Shown here: piece after piece, positions 19,464 to 27,520 of the stretch | How positions within the stretch are numbered: the first letter of the stretch is position 1 | Layout of the letters: each line of letters begins with the position of its first letter | DNA from: a virus | Strand: one strand, 5' to 3' | Virus record (IMG/VR): IMGVR_UViG_3300042485_002160 | Location: 1 to 32,268 of that record | Length of the DNA stretch: 32,268 nt | The notes under the pieces: generated by a model | Told to the model about the DNA's origin: nothing | The model's input: only the letters and a program-made list of their open reading frames with translations | Databases searched by the model: none | Position numbers and translations under genes: made by a program

Positions 19464-20140
19464 AGTCTTGTTACTTTTGCCATACCCGACTTACGGGGAT
19501 CTTTATTTAGATTGACGCTTTCATCATGCATTATAACACGAGTAGATTGTTTTGTAACCCAACCAGGCAATACTGCATCCAAATAGGCCAAATGCTCAGC
19601 AGGGCTAGGGTGTGGATCTTCTCGATTGGGCCAGCCGTTGGGGTAAAGCACTTGATCGTAGCCTTTGGAAATAATATCAACACAATCTTTATACAGCTCA
19701 ACAGCGTCACTATAAAATGATACTGACCCCCAGGTGGTCATGCTGATAAATCTCCAGGTCAGTCCAGGCCGAGATTCCAATAAAGTTTTTACAGCCTTGA
19801 CATACGCAAGATCACGTATCATGTAACCACGATCATCAACATGAGTTTTCAAATACGCAGGATCGTATATGGGGCAAGTAAAAATATTTCCCAAAGTCTG
19901 CCACTTTCGATTGGCATATCGATCATCTCGCGTGTGACTGGTCCAGCACACAACCACAGTGTCATTTGGACCAAATCGATTGCGTTGATCGGCTTCCATC
20001 ACTGAGTTCATGATATAGCCGTTGCCACCGCCGCTCTGACCCCAATTTTCAAAGTAGTCAAATTCGGGTGCTAGACAGTCAGCCCAGGTGCTCCATCTGT
20101 AGTTAGTGAAGCTACACCCAAAAGTGAACAGTCTCTTCAT
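19460..20140 (-). CDS. SGNH/GDSL-like hydrolase 3
   Basis: The protein has 226 residues. The N-terminus is MKRLFTFGCSFTNYRWSTW, where GCSFT is the SGNH nucleophile block, then NWGQSGGGNGYIMNSV supplies the Gly and Asn blocks. DPHPSPAEHLAYLDAVL near residue 180 carries D-x2-H-like residues. This variety (FTFGCSFT...DPHPSPAEH) is frequent in cyanophages, from memory. Its ATG overlaps the radical SAM stop by one base (TAATG). Confidence 0.7.
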   Translation of the reverse strand: MKRLFTFGCSFTNYRWSTWADCLAPEFDYFENWGQSGGGNGYIMNSVMEADQRNRFGPNDTVVVCWTSHTRDDRYANRKWQTLGNIFTCPIYDPAYLKTHVDDRGYMIRDLAYVKAVKTLLESRPGLTWRFISMTTWGSVSFYSDAVELYKDCVDIISKGYDQVLYPNGWPNREDPHPSPAEHLAYLDAVLPGWVTKQSTRVIMHDESVNLNKDPRKSGMAKVTRL

Positions 20141-22140
20141 TAGGCTGCTAGTTGTTTGATTGAGAATGAACCTTGTGCCTTGGCAGCACCTTTGCCGCGC
20201 TGACTTGCTTTGCTGTCAACTTTGCCTACTAAATCAACTGTGGCTTTGCCAAAGTTGCGACGTCGAGCAAAATAAAACAATTCCAAAAATCTATTGAGGC
20301 TCATGGTCTTGTCTTCAGGAAAATCCAAACGATACACTGTGGGTTCATTGACCAAGGGTCGGTTAAAACTGAGGTATTCCCAAATATTATAGTCTAGAGT
20401 CAAATTCATGGGATAGGCATTTCTGTCATCATACTTGATGTAGTAACTGCGTTGGAGACGCATGAGGCTGGCTAATAGATTTTTGGGCAAGTTGTAACGC
20501 TCTAAGAAAGTTTCCAAGAAATCATACAAGTCATCCACACGGTCTTCTTGGTGCATGTTCATTGATGTACGATGTATGATGTTCCAACCATGAATCTCCA
20601 CACCAATCTTGGGATGGTTGATCCGGCCAGTATCCATCCAGTTAGAAAAATACGTTCTAGCTTCGTCTGCTTCTTTCTTCAACCAGTCATGAGTCATGGC
20701 ATATGCAAACAGGTCTTCATAGTAGTTGTGGTAACTGATGCCTAGATACTTGTTGATAAACCTGGCCACTATAGTAGCAAATCCATTGATGTGCATAGTA
20801 GTTTGGAACCACGAAAAAATCTGTGCATCCAACATCACAGGGGTGGGCATGTCTTTGGTGCCAGTTATAACGTCAATGCTTTCTTCAATGTGTTCCACAC
20901 TGTATGAGCCAGCAAAGTAATCGGTAACTGGTTGGCTAGTGATCTTGAACAGTTTTTTCTGTAGTAGATTCATCTCAGCATTTTCCAACAGCTGGGCTTG
21001 GAACACAGTGATACCAGTGTGCTGATTTAGATCATACAATGCATAGAAATTTTTCTTCCAGGTCTCTAACGTTTCCCCGGGCAAGCCAAGGATCAGCTCG
21101 GTATAGGCAGGAATATTGCGTTGATCACACAGTTCAAACACTTCGTTTAGTTTGTTCATTTCCATGTTTTTTCTGCGAATATTTTCCAGCACATCCAAGT
21201 CAAGACTCTGTACACTCAGCGTGAGACCTTGATTGAAGCCTCGAGCATCCAGCAGTTTTTTCACAATGTCAATCACTTCCTTCTTTTGATTCTTGGCCCA
21301 GGCCACTGAGAAGGTGCGCGGTGATCCGTACTTTTCCTGCATCTCAATGATCTTGTCTGCAATCATGCCATCACGTTCGGGAAACATGCCAAAGTTGGCA
21401 TCGGTGATTGAGATCCAATCGAAGTTGCGTTGGGCCATCCATTCAAGTTCGTGGAACACTCGAGTGAGTTCAAACTGCTTGACCTTGTTGTAAGTTAGAC
21501 TACCCCAGTCACAAAAAGTACAGGCAAACGGACAACCACGATTGGTTTCCAGGGTGCCTTGCCATGTTACTTCAGGATGGTCCGCCATCATTTGATCAAA
21601 TATGCCCGACAAGTAAGGACTAGCTACCTGCTCAAGACTTTCAATACGTTCAGCGTCTTGGGTTTTCACAGCCTCACCGTTGCGATTGATCAACAGTCCT
21701 GGCACCGATTCCCAGTCAGCAGTTTCAAAGTGTTCCAGCACTCTTTTGAATGTGATTTCGCCTTCGTAACAGATCACCAGGTCCATGAAAGGTTCTTTGC
21801 GAAACAGATCTGGGTCAGTTATTGCCGGCTCAGGACCCCCGAACACAGTCAATACCGTGGGATTGATTTCTTTGATTCGGCGGGCCAACTCATAGTTATA
21901 GCGGTGATTCCATACATAGGTACTGAAAGTCACAATGTTATTGAGTGCCAGGCGTTGTGCTGTTGGCTCCAGTGCATCTCGGCGCCAGATCCAGTCAGTG
22001 GCTTCAAATCGTTCACGTATGGCTGGATCAGCTAGACTGTAACTCCATACTACACCTGCAGAGTAAGGAAGATAATAAGCATTAAACTCTTTGGGACCTT
22101 GCTGAAAGTTGGGTTGAACCCAGGCAATTTTGTTTTTCAT
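20140..22140 (-). CDS. B12-binding-type radical SAM enzyme
   Basis: The protein has 666 residues. The N-terminal 180 residues look like a Rossmann B12-binding domain (LTVFGGPEPAITDPDLF, DLVICYEGEITF), without the classic DxHxxG. The radical SAM cluster is ETNRGCPFACTFCDWG, with C203, C207 and C210. A TIM-barrel part follows (DWISITDANFGMFPERDG, YTELILGLPGETLETWKKN) and a 200-residue C-terminal domain of unknown type. Members of this class methylate or rearrange unreactive carbons. In T4-like aquatic phages such proteins occur with no known substrate. The operon context is a glycosyltransferase and an SGNH protein. Confidence 0.85.
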   Translation of the reverse strand: MKNKIAWVQPNFQQGPKEFNAYYLPYSAGVVWSYSLADPAIRERFEATDWIWRRDALEPTAQRLALNNIVTFSTYVWNHRYNYELARRIKEINPTVLTVFGGPEPAITDPDLFRKEPFMDLVICYEGEITFKRVLEHFETADWESVPGLLINRNGEAVKTQDAERIESLEQVASPYLSGIFDQMMADHPEVTWQGTLETNRGCPFACTFCDWGSLTYNKVKQFELTRVFHELEWMAQRNFDWISITDANFGMFPERDGMIADKIIEMQEKYGSPRTFSVAWAKNQKKEVIDIVKKLLDARGFNQGLTLSVQSLDLDVLENIRRKNMEMNKLNEVFELCDQRNIPAYTELILGLPGETLETWKKNFYALYDLNQHTGITVFQAQLLENAEMNLLQKKLFKITSQPVTDYFAGSYSVEHIEESIDVITGTKDMPTPVMLDAQIFSWFQTTMHINGFATIVARFINKYLGISYHNYYEDLFAYAMTHDWLKKEADEARTYFSNWMDTGRINHPKIGVEIHGWNIIHRTSMNMHQEDRVDDLYDFLETFLERYNLPKNLLASLMRLQRSYYIKYDDRNAYPMNLTLDYNIWEYLSFNRPLVNEPTVYRLDFPEDKTMSLNRFLELFYFARRRNFGKATVDLVGKVDSKASQRGKGAAKAQGSFSIKQLAA

Positions 22141-22143
22141 TTG

Positions 22144-22998
22144 TTATTTACTGTCAGAGAAGTGCTTGTGTGGGTTGGCAAATTGTACCATTAACTGATT
22201 CACATCGTTCTGGGCTAGTTTTTCCCAGGGGTCTTGTGTTCCGGCAAACACCGCTTCAAAGAACTTGGTACTGATACTTTGTCCCCGCATCCATGTAGCC
22301 AGTTTTGCAGCATCACGGTGCCGTAAATCAATCATGTTCTCACTGTGAAAATCATTGGGATCGTTGGGTTTGCCTTCTAGCATGGGGCGATTGCGGAATG
22401 TTTCGTCGTTGTTGTTGCCAGTCAAGTCATAGCGGTCGTGCAATACATCTACGTCAATGCGCTCATATATGTCCAACAGATATGCTTGTTGACTTACCCA
22501 ACCATCCTGTGTGGGGTGCGGACTGATGTAACCCAACAAGTCATACCACTTTCTTGGCACAATTGGAAAAATACTATACGGATGCAGATTGTGTGTGCGA
22601 AATGCCAGCAACTTGAATTGCTCATGATAACCCATGATCTTGCTGTCCCAGCCCTTGGTCTGCATCACAGCGTCGTCATTCCAGATAACCAACCATCGGC
22701 TGTTGGTCCTTGCGGCCATGGCATTGTTGTACTTGTGCAAGTTCACATAACCCATGGGTTCAAAGTTCATGGCAGTGTATGATACACCAGCCTGATCCAA
22801 CATGGGTTTGATGTCTGTCAAAAAGTGTGACGGGCCCACACTGTCATCCTTGTCAAACGCAAACATGATTTGTACACTTTTGATGTTGTCAGCAAGGTCA
22901 ACTAGGCTGCGAATACTGCGACTTACCGAGTCTGTGCGACCACGTGTGGCCAGCAATATTGCAATGTCAAATTTGGGTTCTTGTACTGTTTGTTCCAT
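22144..22998 (-). CDS. Family 2-like (GT-A) glycosyltransferase
   Basis: The protein has 284 residues with the ATG at 22998, one base after the QueD stop (TAATATG). FDIAILLATRGRTDSVSRS is the nucleotide-sugar strand of GT-A enzymes, and RWLVIWNDDAVMQTKGWD holds the D-x-D-like metal motif. A long C-terminal part has several aspartates and histidines (HDRYDLTGNNNDETFRNRP). It could glycosylate a DNA base, a protein or the envelope. The acceptor is unknown. A longer frame beginning at 23079 would overlap QueD by 80 bases and is rejected. Confidence 0.75.
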   Translation of the reverse strand: MEQTVQEPKFDIAILLATRGRTDSVSRSIRSLVDLADNIKSVQIMFAFDKDDSVGPSHFLTDIKPMLDQAGVSYTAMNFEPMGYVNLHKYNNAMAARTNSRWLVIWNDDAVMQTKGWDSKIMGYHEQFKLLAFRTHNLHPYSIFPIVPRKWYDLLGYISPHPTQDGWVSQQAYLLDIYERIDVDVLHDRYDLTGNNNDETFRNRPMLEGKPNDPNDFHSENMIDLRHRDAAKLATWMRGQSISTKFFEAVFAGTQDPWEKLAQNDVNQLMVQFANPHKHFSDSK

Positions 22999-22999
22999 A

Positions 23000-23497
23000 T
23001 TAGGCAAATAAATCTTCGTTCCATTCACGGTGGCCTTCACGGAAAGCCATGTTTGCCTGTGTTTCGCGAACTTCCACACGATAGCACCACAAGCGTTCGG
23101 CTTCTCCAGGTCCCCAGTTTTCAGGAATATAGATGCCGTTCACAAACTTGTACAGTTGGTCAGCCAGTCCTTCGCAGCCCAGCTTTGGCAACACAACAAT
23201 CTTGGCCATCTTGCGCTCTTGTAAAAGCTTGAAGGTTTCTAGTTCAGGGTCATCTTGTGCCACGATCAGTGTATGATCAAATTGGTCTTCTAATATTTTC
23301 TTTAGTTCCTTGAGGCCACCGTAATCAGCTGCCCAATTGCGAACATCAAGATCGTTGGTGCCAAAATAGAACTTCATTGAGAAGCTGTATCCGTGAATTA
23401 GATTGCAATGGCTGTCGGCCCGCCATTGTCGATAAGCACACGGAAACGCATCGTGATATTCTTTAGTACTTGTGTATTTGTAAACTACTGGTTGCAT
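23000..23497 (-). CDS. queD: 6-carboxytetrahydropterin synthase-like protein QueD
   Basis: The protein has 165 residues (E. coli QueD has 121). It makes 6-carboxytetrahydropterin from dihydroneopterin triphosphate. Visible: H15 (EYHDAFPC), the catalytic cysteine C31 in HCNLIHGYSF with H35, DYGGLKELKKILEDQFDHTL with the conserved D-H pair, and VEVRET with the conserved Glu. The third zinc ligand is a tyrosine (Y37) in HGY in place of HGH. A hairpin overlaps its ribosome-binding site. The gene lies between a PP-loop gene and a glycosyltransferase. Confidence 0.88.
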   Translation of the reverse strand: MQPVVYKYTSTKEYHDAFPCAYRQWRADSHCNLIHGYSFSMKFYFGTNDLDVRNWAADYGGLKELKKILEDQFDHTLIVAQDDPELETFKLLQERKMAKIVVLPKLGCEGLADQLYKFVNGIYIPENWGPGEAERLWCYRVEVRETQANMAFREGHREWNEDLFA

Positions 23498-23503
23498 GTT
23501 ATT

Positions 23504-23526
23504 CTCCTATGTTATTGTAGCATAGG
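23504..23526 (-). promoter_or_regulatory. Hairpin overlapping the queD ribosome-binding site
   Basis: On the minus strand CCTATG (23526-23521) pairs perfectly with CATAGG (23511-23506) around a 9-base loop. AGGAG, the Shine-Dalgarno site of queD, begins in the 3' arm. Opening of this hairpin would be needed for full translation. Confidence 0.45.
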
Positions 23527-23578
23527 CAGCAGAGTTTGTATAGCGGGATGATGACCGAAGACCGCTGTAAAGAACTAT

Positions 23579-24442
23579 TTACCCAAGTAATTGTGCAAGT
23601 AGTTGTTCTCTAGAGCCCAACAATGCACAATCTCTGGTTCCCCAATGCTGTTTACATCGGTCTCGAATTTTTTTAATGGTTGGTTCAAACACATCTTGAT
23701 GGTAAACAAATTTTGGTCTATGCACAGTGCCGTAAATTTTGGCTTTGTTTTCCTGCATAGTAAGATTAGTATCCCACTCTGACACAAAACTGGCCATGAC
23801 TTCGGCGTTCCAATAATAAAACGCCCAGGGATGTTGATTTGGCACCAAGGTTTCTACATAGAGGTCAGCTTCTTCCATTACAAAGCCATTGTAGTTTCCC
23901 AGCACTGGTGTTAGGTATTCCATCTGTTCGTGGTCAGGATAGTATTCAAGTTGGAAACCAGATACTATATGCCCGTTTAGTTGTTGTACAGTGTCTAAGA
24001 TTAGTCCATGAGTTACTGTGCCATTGCCAAGTCGCGGTTTAACAATTGAAGTATATTGTTTTTCTGTTTTACTGTTGGCATAATTACCCACATCAACTAC
24101 AAGAGGTTCTATGTTGTGTTTTTTGCACCATTGTTGCGCCCACCACATTTCTAATTTTTGATCATTGTGGCGAGTTACATCGTATGTTATCATGATTGGG
24201 GTAAACGGAATACCCATGCGTAAAAACGTGTTGGCAACGTTTTCACTGTCACTGCCGCCACTCATGGCAATGTATAAATTTTTATGTGTGCTATATATTT
24301 CTTCTGCTACGCGACTGCAAGCAGTGTCAAAGGGCAAAAGCTCTTTGGCCTTGCGATTGATATTGACTGACAGGTTCTCAGGACCTTGTCTAGCAGGCAA
24401 TCCGTCCCAGGACACCTCAATCCAGTTATCTTTACACAGCAT
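23579..24442 (-). CDS. PP-loop ATP-pyrophosphatase family protein, divergent member
   Basis: The protein has 287 residues with SGGSDS at residues 61-66 after NLYIAM. It is shorter than the three paralogs at 306-7721 but has comparable blocks: FTPIMITYDVTRHNDQKL, PLVVDVGNY and WAFYYWNAEVMASFV, which recalls the FYW block there. It has no CxxC zinc cluster, so it is unlikely to be canonical QueC, though it sits in the queuosine-gene neighbourhood and may do an analogous adenylation. It overlaps the Rieske gene upstream by 11 bases. The gap to queD is 81 bases. Confidence 0.75.
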   Translation of the reverse strand: MLCKDNWIEVSWDGLPARQGPENLSVNINRKAKELLPFDTACSRVAEEIYSTHKNLYIAMSGGSDSENVANTFLRMGIPFTPIMITYDVTRHNDQKLEMWWAQQWCKKHNIEPLVVDVGNYANSKTEKQYTSIVKPRLGNGTVTHGLILDTVQQLNGHIVSGFQLEYYPDHEQMEYLTPVLGNYNGFVMEEADLYVETLVPNQHPWAFYYWNAEVMASFVSEWDTNLTMQENKAKIYGTVHRPKFVYHQDVFEPTIKKIRDRCKQHWGTRDCALLGSREQLLAQLLG

Positions 24443-25250
24443 GATTGATCCAGTTTCTGTAATGTTTTTTTAAATCGTCTAGGTTGTTTTCTGCCAGCAA
24501 GCAGATACCTTCTGCCAGTGCTCGATCTTGTGACCAAGCCAGTTCCCATACTTGTTCATTAAGATCCCAACTGTTCTGATCGTACCTGGTATCCCGATAC
24601 TTGTAGACTTGTACAGCACTGCCCAAACCGCGTTTGCATGCAACGGTTACAAACAATGCACCAGGCTGCCACTCAATCATGCTACCGGGATAAACAGCCA
24701 TCCATACTGCACCAAGATTGTAGATCTTGTCTGACTCAAGTATGTGATCAGTATCTTGTGCTGGTACATATTGTATGCTTCCATTCTCAAATATGGTCCA
24801 CGATACATTGTCCACGCTATGAATACCCACCTGGTCATATACACCTTGATGCGCAACAGGTATATGATCAATATCAAGAAACACATCCATGATAACGTGC
24901 GTTGATGCATTCACATAATCTTGTCGATGTTCAACCAAGGTCATGTTATGCGTTGCAATTGGAAAATGGTCAACAGGCTTATCAAACAACATGGTCTGTG
25001 TTCGATAGGTGTCCCATGTTTTCAATTCATAGTTGTTGTTAGTACCTTTGCCCTGACAGTCAAATGTCATGCCATGATAAGGGCAGCGCAAATGCTCCGT
25101 AGCAGATTTTGCAATTTTGGAGTTCTGATGCGGACAAATGTTGGATATAAGGCGGTATTGCTCAGTGTTAACAATGCTGACTTGATTGTTAAACTGGGGC
25201 AATGGAATAATTTTATTGTTGGGTAAATCTTGTTCTAACGCTAAAAACAT
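24432..25250 (-). CDS. Rieske non-heme iron oxygenase
   Basis: The protein has 272 residues. The Rieske [2Fe-2S] motif is C39-P-H41 ... C56-P-Y-H59 (ICPHQNSK, LRCPYHGMTFDCQG). The catalytic iron site is D126-I-D-H129-I-P-V-A-H134, the D-x2-H-x4-H motif of ring-hydroxylating and demethylating oxygenases. It resembles a short single-subunit class (like PaO or vanillate demethylase) and needs a reductase from the host. The substrate is unknown. It is translationally coupled to the PP-loop gene. A CTAAATAT motif lies in the 42-base gap upstream. Confidence 0.85.
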   Translation of the reverse strand: MFLALEQDLPNNKIIPLPQFNNQVSIVNTEQYRLISNICPHQNSKIAKSATEHLRCPYHGMTFDCQGKGTNNNYELKTWDTYRTQTMLFDKPVDHFPIATHNMTLVEHRQDYVNASTHVIMDVFLDIDHIPVAHQGVYDQVGIHSVDNVSWTIFENGSIQYVPAQDTDHILESDKIYNLGAVWMAVYPGSMIEWQPGALFVTVACKRGLGSAVQVYKYRDTRYDQNSWDLNEQVWELAWSQDRALAEGICLLAENNLDDLKKHYRNWINHAV

Positions 25251-25292
25251 TAGTGTATCATCTTGATTGAAATTATATTTAGTTAGATAAAT

Positions 25293-25994
25293 TTAACGTG
25301 GTGCAAAGTCCTGCTGCAACTTGATGTTGTCAAAGAACTCTTTCTTGACACTTTGATCTTCTTTGAAAGCGCCTCTAAGAACTGTGGTCTGTGTAAGACT
25401 ACTGTGAGCCATAATACCACGATTCTCACAACAACCATGAATTGCCTGCACATATACTGCTACGTTTTCTGATTCAGTAGCCTTGCTAATCTCGCGAGCA
25501 ATGTCATTACATAGTTCTTCTTGTAGTGTACCACGGCGGGCGCACCACTGTGCGATTCGGGTGTACTTGCTGAGGCCAATTAATTTCTCTGCCGCAATAA
25601 TGCCAATATAAGCAACCCCAGCAACGGGTTGGTGATGATGACTACACATACTACGAAGTTCACTGCGAACCACGAGCATACCTTCGTAGCGGTCCTGCGA
25701 ATCGTTTGGAAATGCTGTTGCATCTGGTGCTTGTTCATATCTACCTGCCATTATTTCATTGTAGTACATTTTGGCCAACCTACGGGCTGTGCCCTTTGAG
25801 TTGGGATCTGTTTCTCGATCAATCAGTAGTCGGTCCAGTACTACTTCAAATGCTTCTGCAGCCTCGTCGATTAGCAGTCTGCGTTCTTCTGGTTTGATGT
25901 ATTCACTAATGTTGTCCCCGGCCCAGAATCTCTTGCCGTCGGATTTCATACGCTCGCGGATTGCTTGTGATAGGTGTTTGCTTGTATCTGTCAT
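25293..25994 (-). CDS. folE: GTP cyclohydrolase I FolE
   Basis: The protein has 233 residues. It turns GTP to dihydroneopterin triphosphate, the first step to folate, biopterin and 7-deazaguanines. Signature residues: the zinc site C117 with H120 (MCSHHHQPVAG), LIGLSKYTRIAQWCARRGTL, and HGCCENRGIMAHSSLTQT with the second zinc Cys at 188 or 189. In phages with queD, queE and a TGT-like gene it feeds base modification. It starts 1 base after the aminotransferase stop. The N-terminal 60 residues are longer and more charged than in E. coli FolE. Confidence 0.92.
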   Translation of the reverse strand: MTDTSKHLSQAIRERMKSDGKRFWAGDNISEYIKPEERRLLIDEAAEAFEVVLDRLLIDRETDPNSKGTARRLAKMYYNEIMAGRYEQAPDATAFPNDSQDRYEGMLVVRSELRSMCSHHHQPVAGVAYIGIIAAEKLIGLSKYTRIAQWCARRGTLQEELCNDIAREISKATESENVAVYVQAIHGCCENRGIMAHSSLTQTTVLRGAFKEDQSVKKEFFDNIKLQQDFAPR

Positions 25995-25995
25995 A

Positions 25996-26583
25996 TTAGT
26001 TCTTGATAGTGATGGTTCTTAAATCTGGATACACAACTGCTCGCGGAGGAGCACAAAACTCACGCAAACCTTCCAGCTGTGCAAGTCCTTGCACAGCTTC
26101 TTCGGGAGTGGGCTTGTAATGATATCCAACCTCAAATTCCTTTTGTGTTGCCCAGGGCGATATATTTAGATCGCGACCATCGTACCTCATACGAATTAGT
26201 CGACGATATGCTGACTCGTTATCTAGTAGTATAGCACCACCACGGCCTATGTGTAAAGGCTTGTCATGCCCAAAACTCAAGCATTGCATTTGTCCAGTTC
26301 GATACATGTTGGGTTCCAGTCTACGTGCTGAATCCCAGATGCGTGTGCCATGAAACTGATATTCTCCAGTCCACTCTTCTTCTCGATAGTAGTAACGAAT
26401 GTCCAACTTGTGCATGGTCATAGGAATGCTCAAGTAGGTGTAAGGAGTCATTACAACTTCTTGCACTCGTTCATGACGCAGGCACAATTCTATGGCATGA
26501 GTGCAGCAGTCAGTCATGATGGCATAGGGCGCACCTGTAAACTCTGCTAGCTCTTGTTCAAATTTTAAAATTTTATCAAACAT
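25996..26583 (-). CDS. Minimal DegT/DnrJ/EryC1-type aminotransferase
   Basis: The protein has 195 residues, about half the normal 370-400. It keeps the PLP site: FTGAPYAIMTDCCTHAIEL, VVMTPYTYLSIPMTM, IWDSARRL (aspartate D84) and CLSFGHDKPLHIGRGGAIL with lysine K108. The C-terminal domain is nearly absent. The ATG at 26583 overlaps the GalE stop (ATGTTTGA); an ATG five codons upstream is possible. Full-length relatives aminate nucleotide-linked keto sugars. Whether this short form is active is unclear. Confidence 0.7.
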   Translation of the reverse strand: MFDKILKFEQELAEFTGAPYAIMTDCCTHAIELCLRHERVQEVVMTPYTYLSIPMTMHKLDIRYYYREEEWTGEYQFHGTRIWDSARRLEPNMYRTGQMQCLSFGHDKPLHIGRGGAILLDNESAYRRLIRMRYDGRDLNISPWATQKEFEVGYHYKPTPEEAVQGLAQLEGLREFCAPPRAVVYPDLRTITIKN

Positions 26584-27520
26584 ACCAGTTCCATGCATGT
26601 TGAATCATGTGATCTAGATCAAAACGTTGCCAGTGTACCAGCTGATTAAACCGAGCAGCATCAGCTACTAACACGTCAGGATCACCCTCGCGCCTAGCAC
26701 TGTGATGCAGCTGGACCTTTTGCCCAGTGATACGTTCAGCCGCAGCAATTATTTCTTGGTTGCTGGTTCCAGTGCTAGATCCGAGATTGTAGATGCCCGC
26801 AGGAATTTTATTAGACAGGGCTGCAACATGTGCCTGCGCAATATCACCAACATGAACATAGTCGCGAACACAAGTCCCGTCTCGTGTATCGTAATCGTTA
26901 CCATACAACGTAAACTCCTGTTGGTCTCTAATGCTTTCTAGCACACGAGCAATAATGTGTGTGGCACCAGGCTCTTGCCCATGTCGTTGTTGTGGATCAG
27001 CCCCGCAAGCATTGAAATAACGAAATGCCACATAGTCTAAATTGTAAGCACGATGGTATGATTTAAGGATTTGTTCTACCATCTGCTTGCTTTCACCGTA
27101 TGGACTGATGGGCTTTAGCGCATCAGTTTCTTGGCAGGGCAAGCTGGCTGCGGGAACTCCGTATGTGGCTGCACTGCTACTAAAAATAAATCTAGTCCGG
27201 GGCACAGCTGACACAATTATACCCAACAGGTGCAAGGTCTTGACCACGTTGTTGTTGTAGTAGTCTGATGGATGCCGGATGCTTGGTCCCACAAGACTAG
27301 TACCGGCACAGTGAATTATGGCACTGGGTCTTAGCTCAATGATTTTTCTAAACGACTCGTCACTGTCAAAGTCAGCCTGCACAAACTGTATCATGCCCTT
27401 CAACTGCAAAGGCAGCGGCCTGCGATCAATGCCAACCACCTGGTGGCCAGCATCGTGCAATTGGAGAGCACATTGCCCTCCAATATATCCAGAAGCTCCT
27501 GTTACAACTACGGTGCTCAT
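26576..27520 (-). CDS. galE: UDP-glucose 4-epimerase-like protein GalE
   Basis: The protein has 314 residues. The Rossmann G-x2-G-x2-G motif is VVVTGASGYIGGQCA, followed by VGIDRR at the second strand end. The catalytic set is FIFSSSAATYGV and SPYGESKQMVEQIL (Y-x3-K). FRYFNACGADPQQRHGQEP and RDYVHVGDIAQAHVAAL are typical of GalE. It interconverts UDP-glucose and UDP-galactose or their N-acetyl forms. It overlaps the glycosyltransferase upstream (ATGA) and the aminotransferase downstream, so the three form one sugar unit. Confidence 0.9.
   Translation of the reverse strand: MSTVVVTGASGYIGGQCALQLHDAGHQVVGIDRRPLPLQLKGMIQFVQADFDSDESFRKIIELRPSAIIHCAGTSLVGPSIRHPSDYYNNNVVKTLHLLGIIVSAVPRTRFIFSSSAATYGVPAASLPCQETDALKPISPYGESKQMVEQILKSYHRAYNLDYVAFRYFNACGADPQQRHGQEPGATHIIARVLESIRDQQEFTLYGNDYDTRDGTCVRDYVHVGDIAQAHVAALSNKIPAGIYNLGSSTGTSNQEIIAAAERITGQKVQLHHSARREGDPDVLVADAARFNQLVHWQRFDLDHMIQHAWNWYV

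Noticed and set aside
21559-22035. Plus-strand 158-residue frame
   Set aside because: It is antisense to the conserved B12-binding part of the radical SAM gene, with no start signals.
23579-24442. Calling the PP-loop protein next to queD a QueC
   Set aside because: The SGGSDS loop fits, but the four-cysteine zinc site of QueC is absent and other blocks resemble the phage PP-loop paralogs more.
25262-25292. CTAAATAT as a late promoter for the Rieske gene
   Set aside because: It is near the start codon and in a suitable gap, but the match is imperfect and the gap is AT-rich, so I do not list it as a feature.
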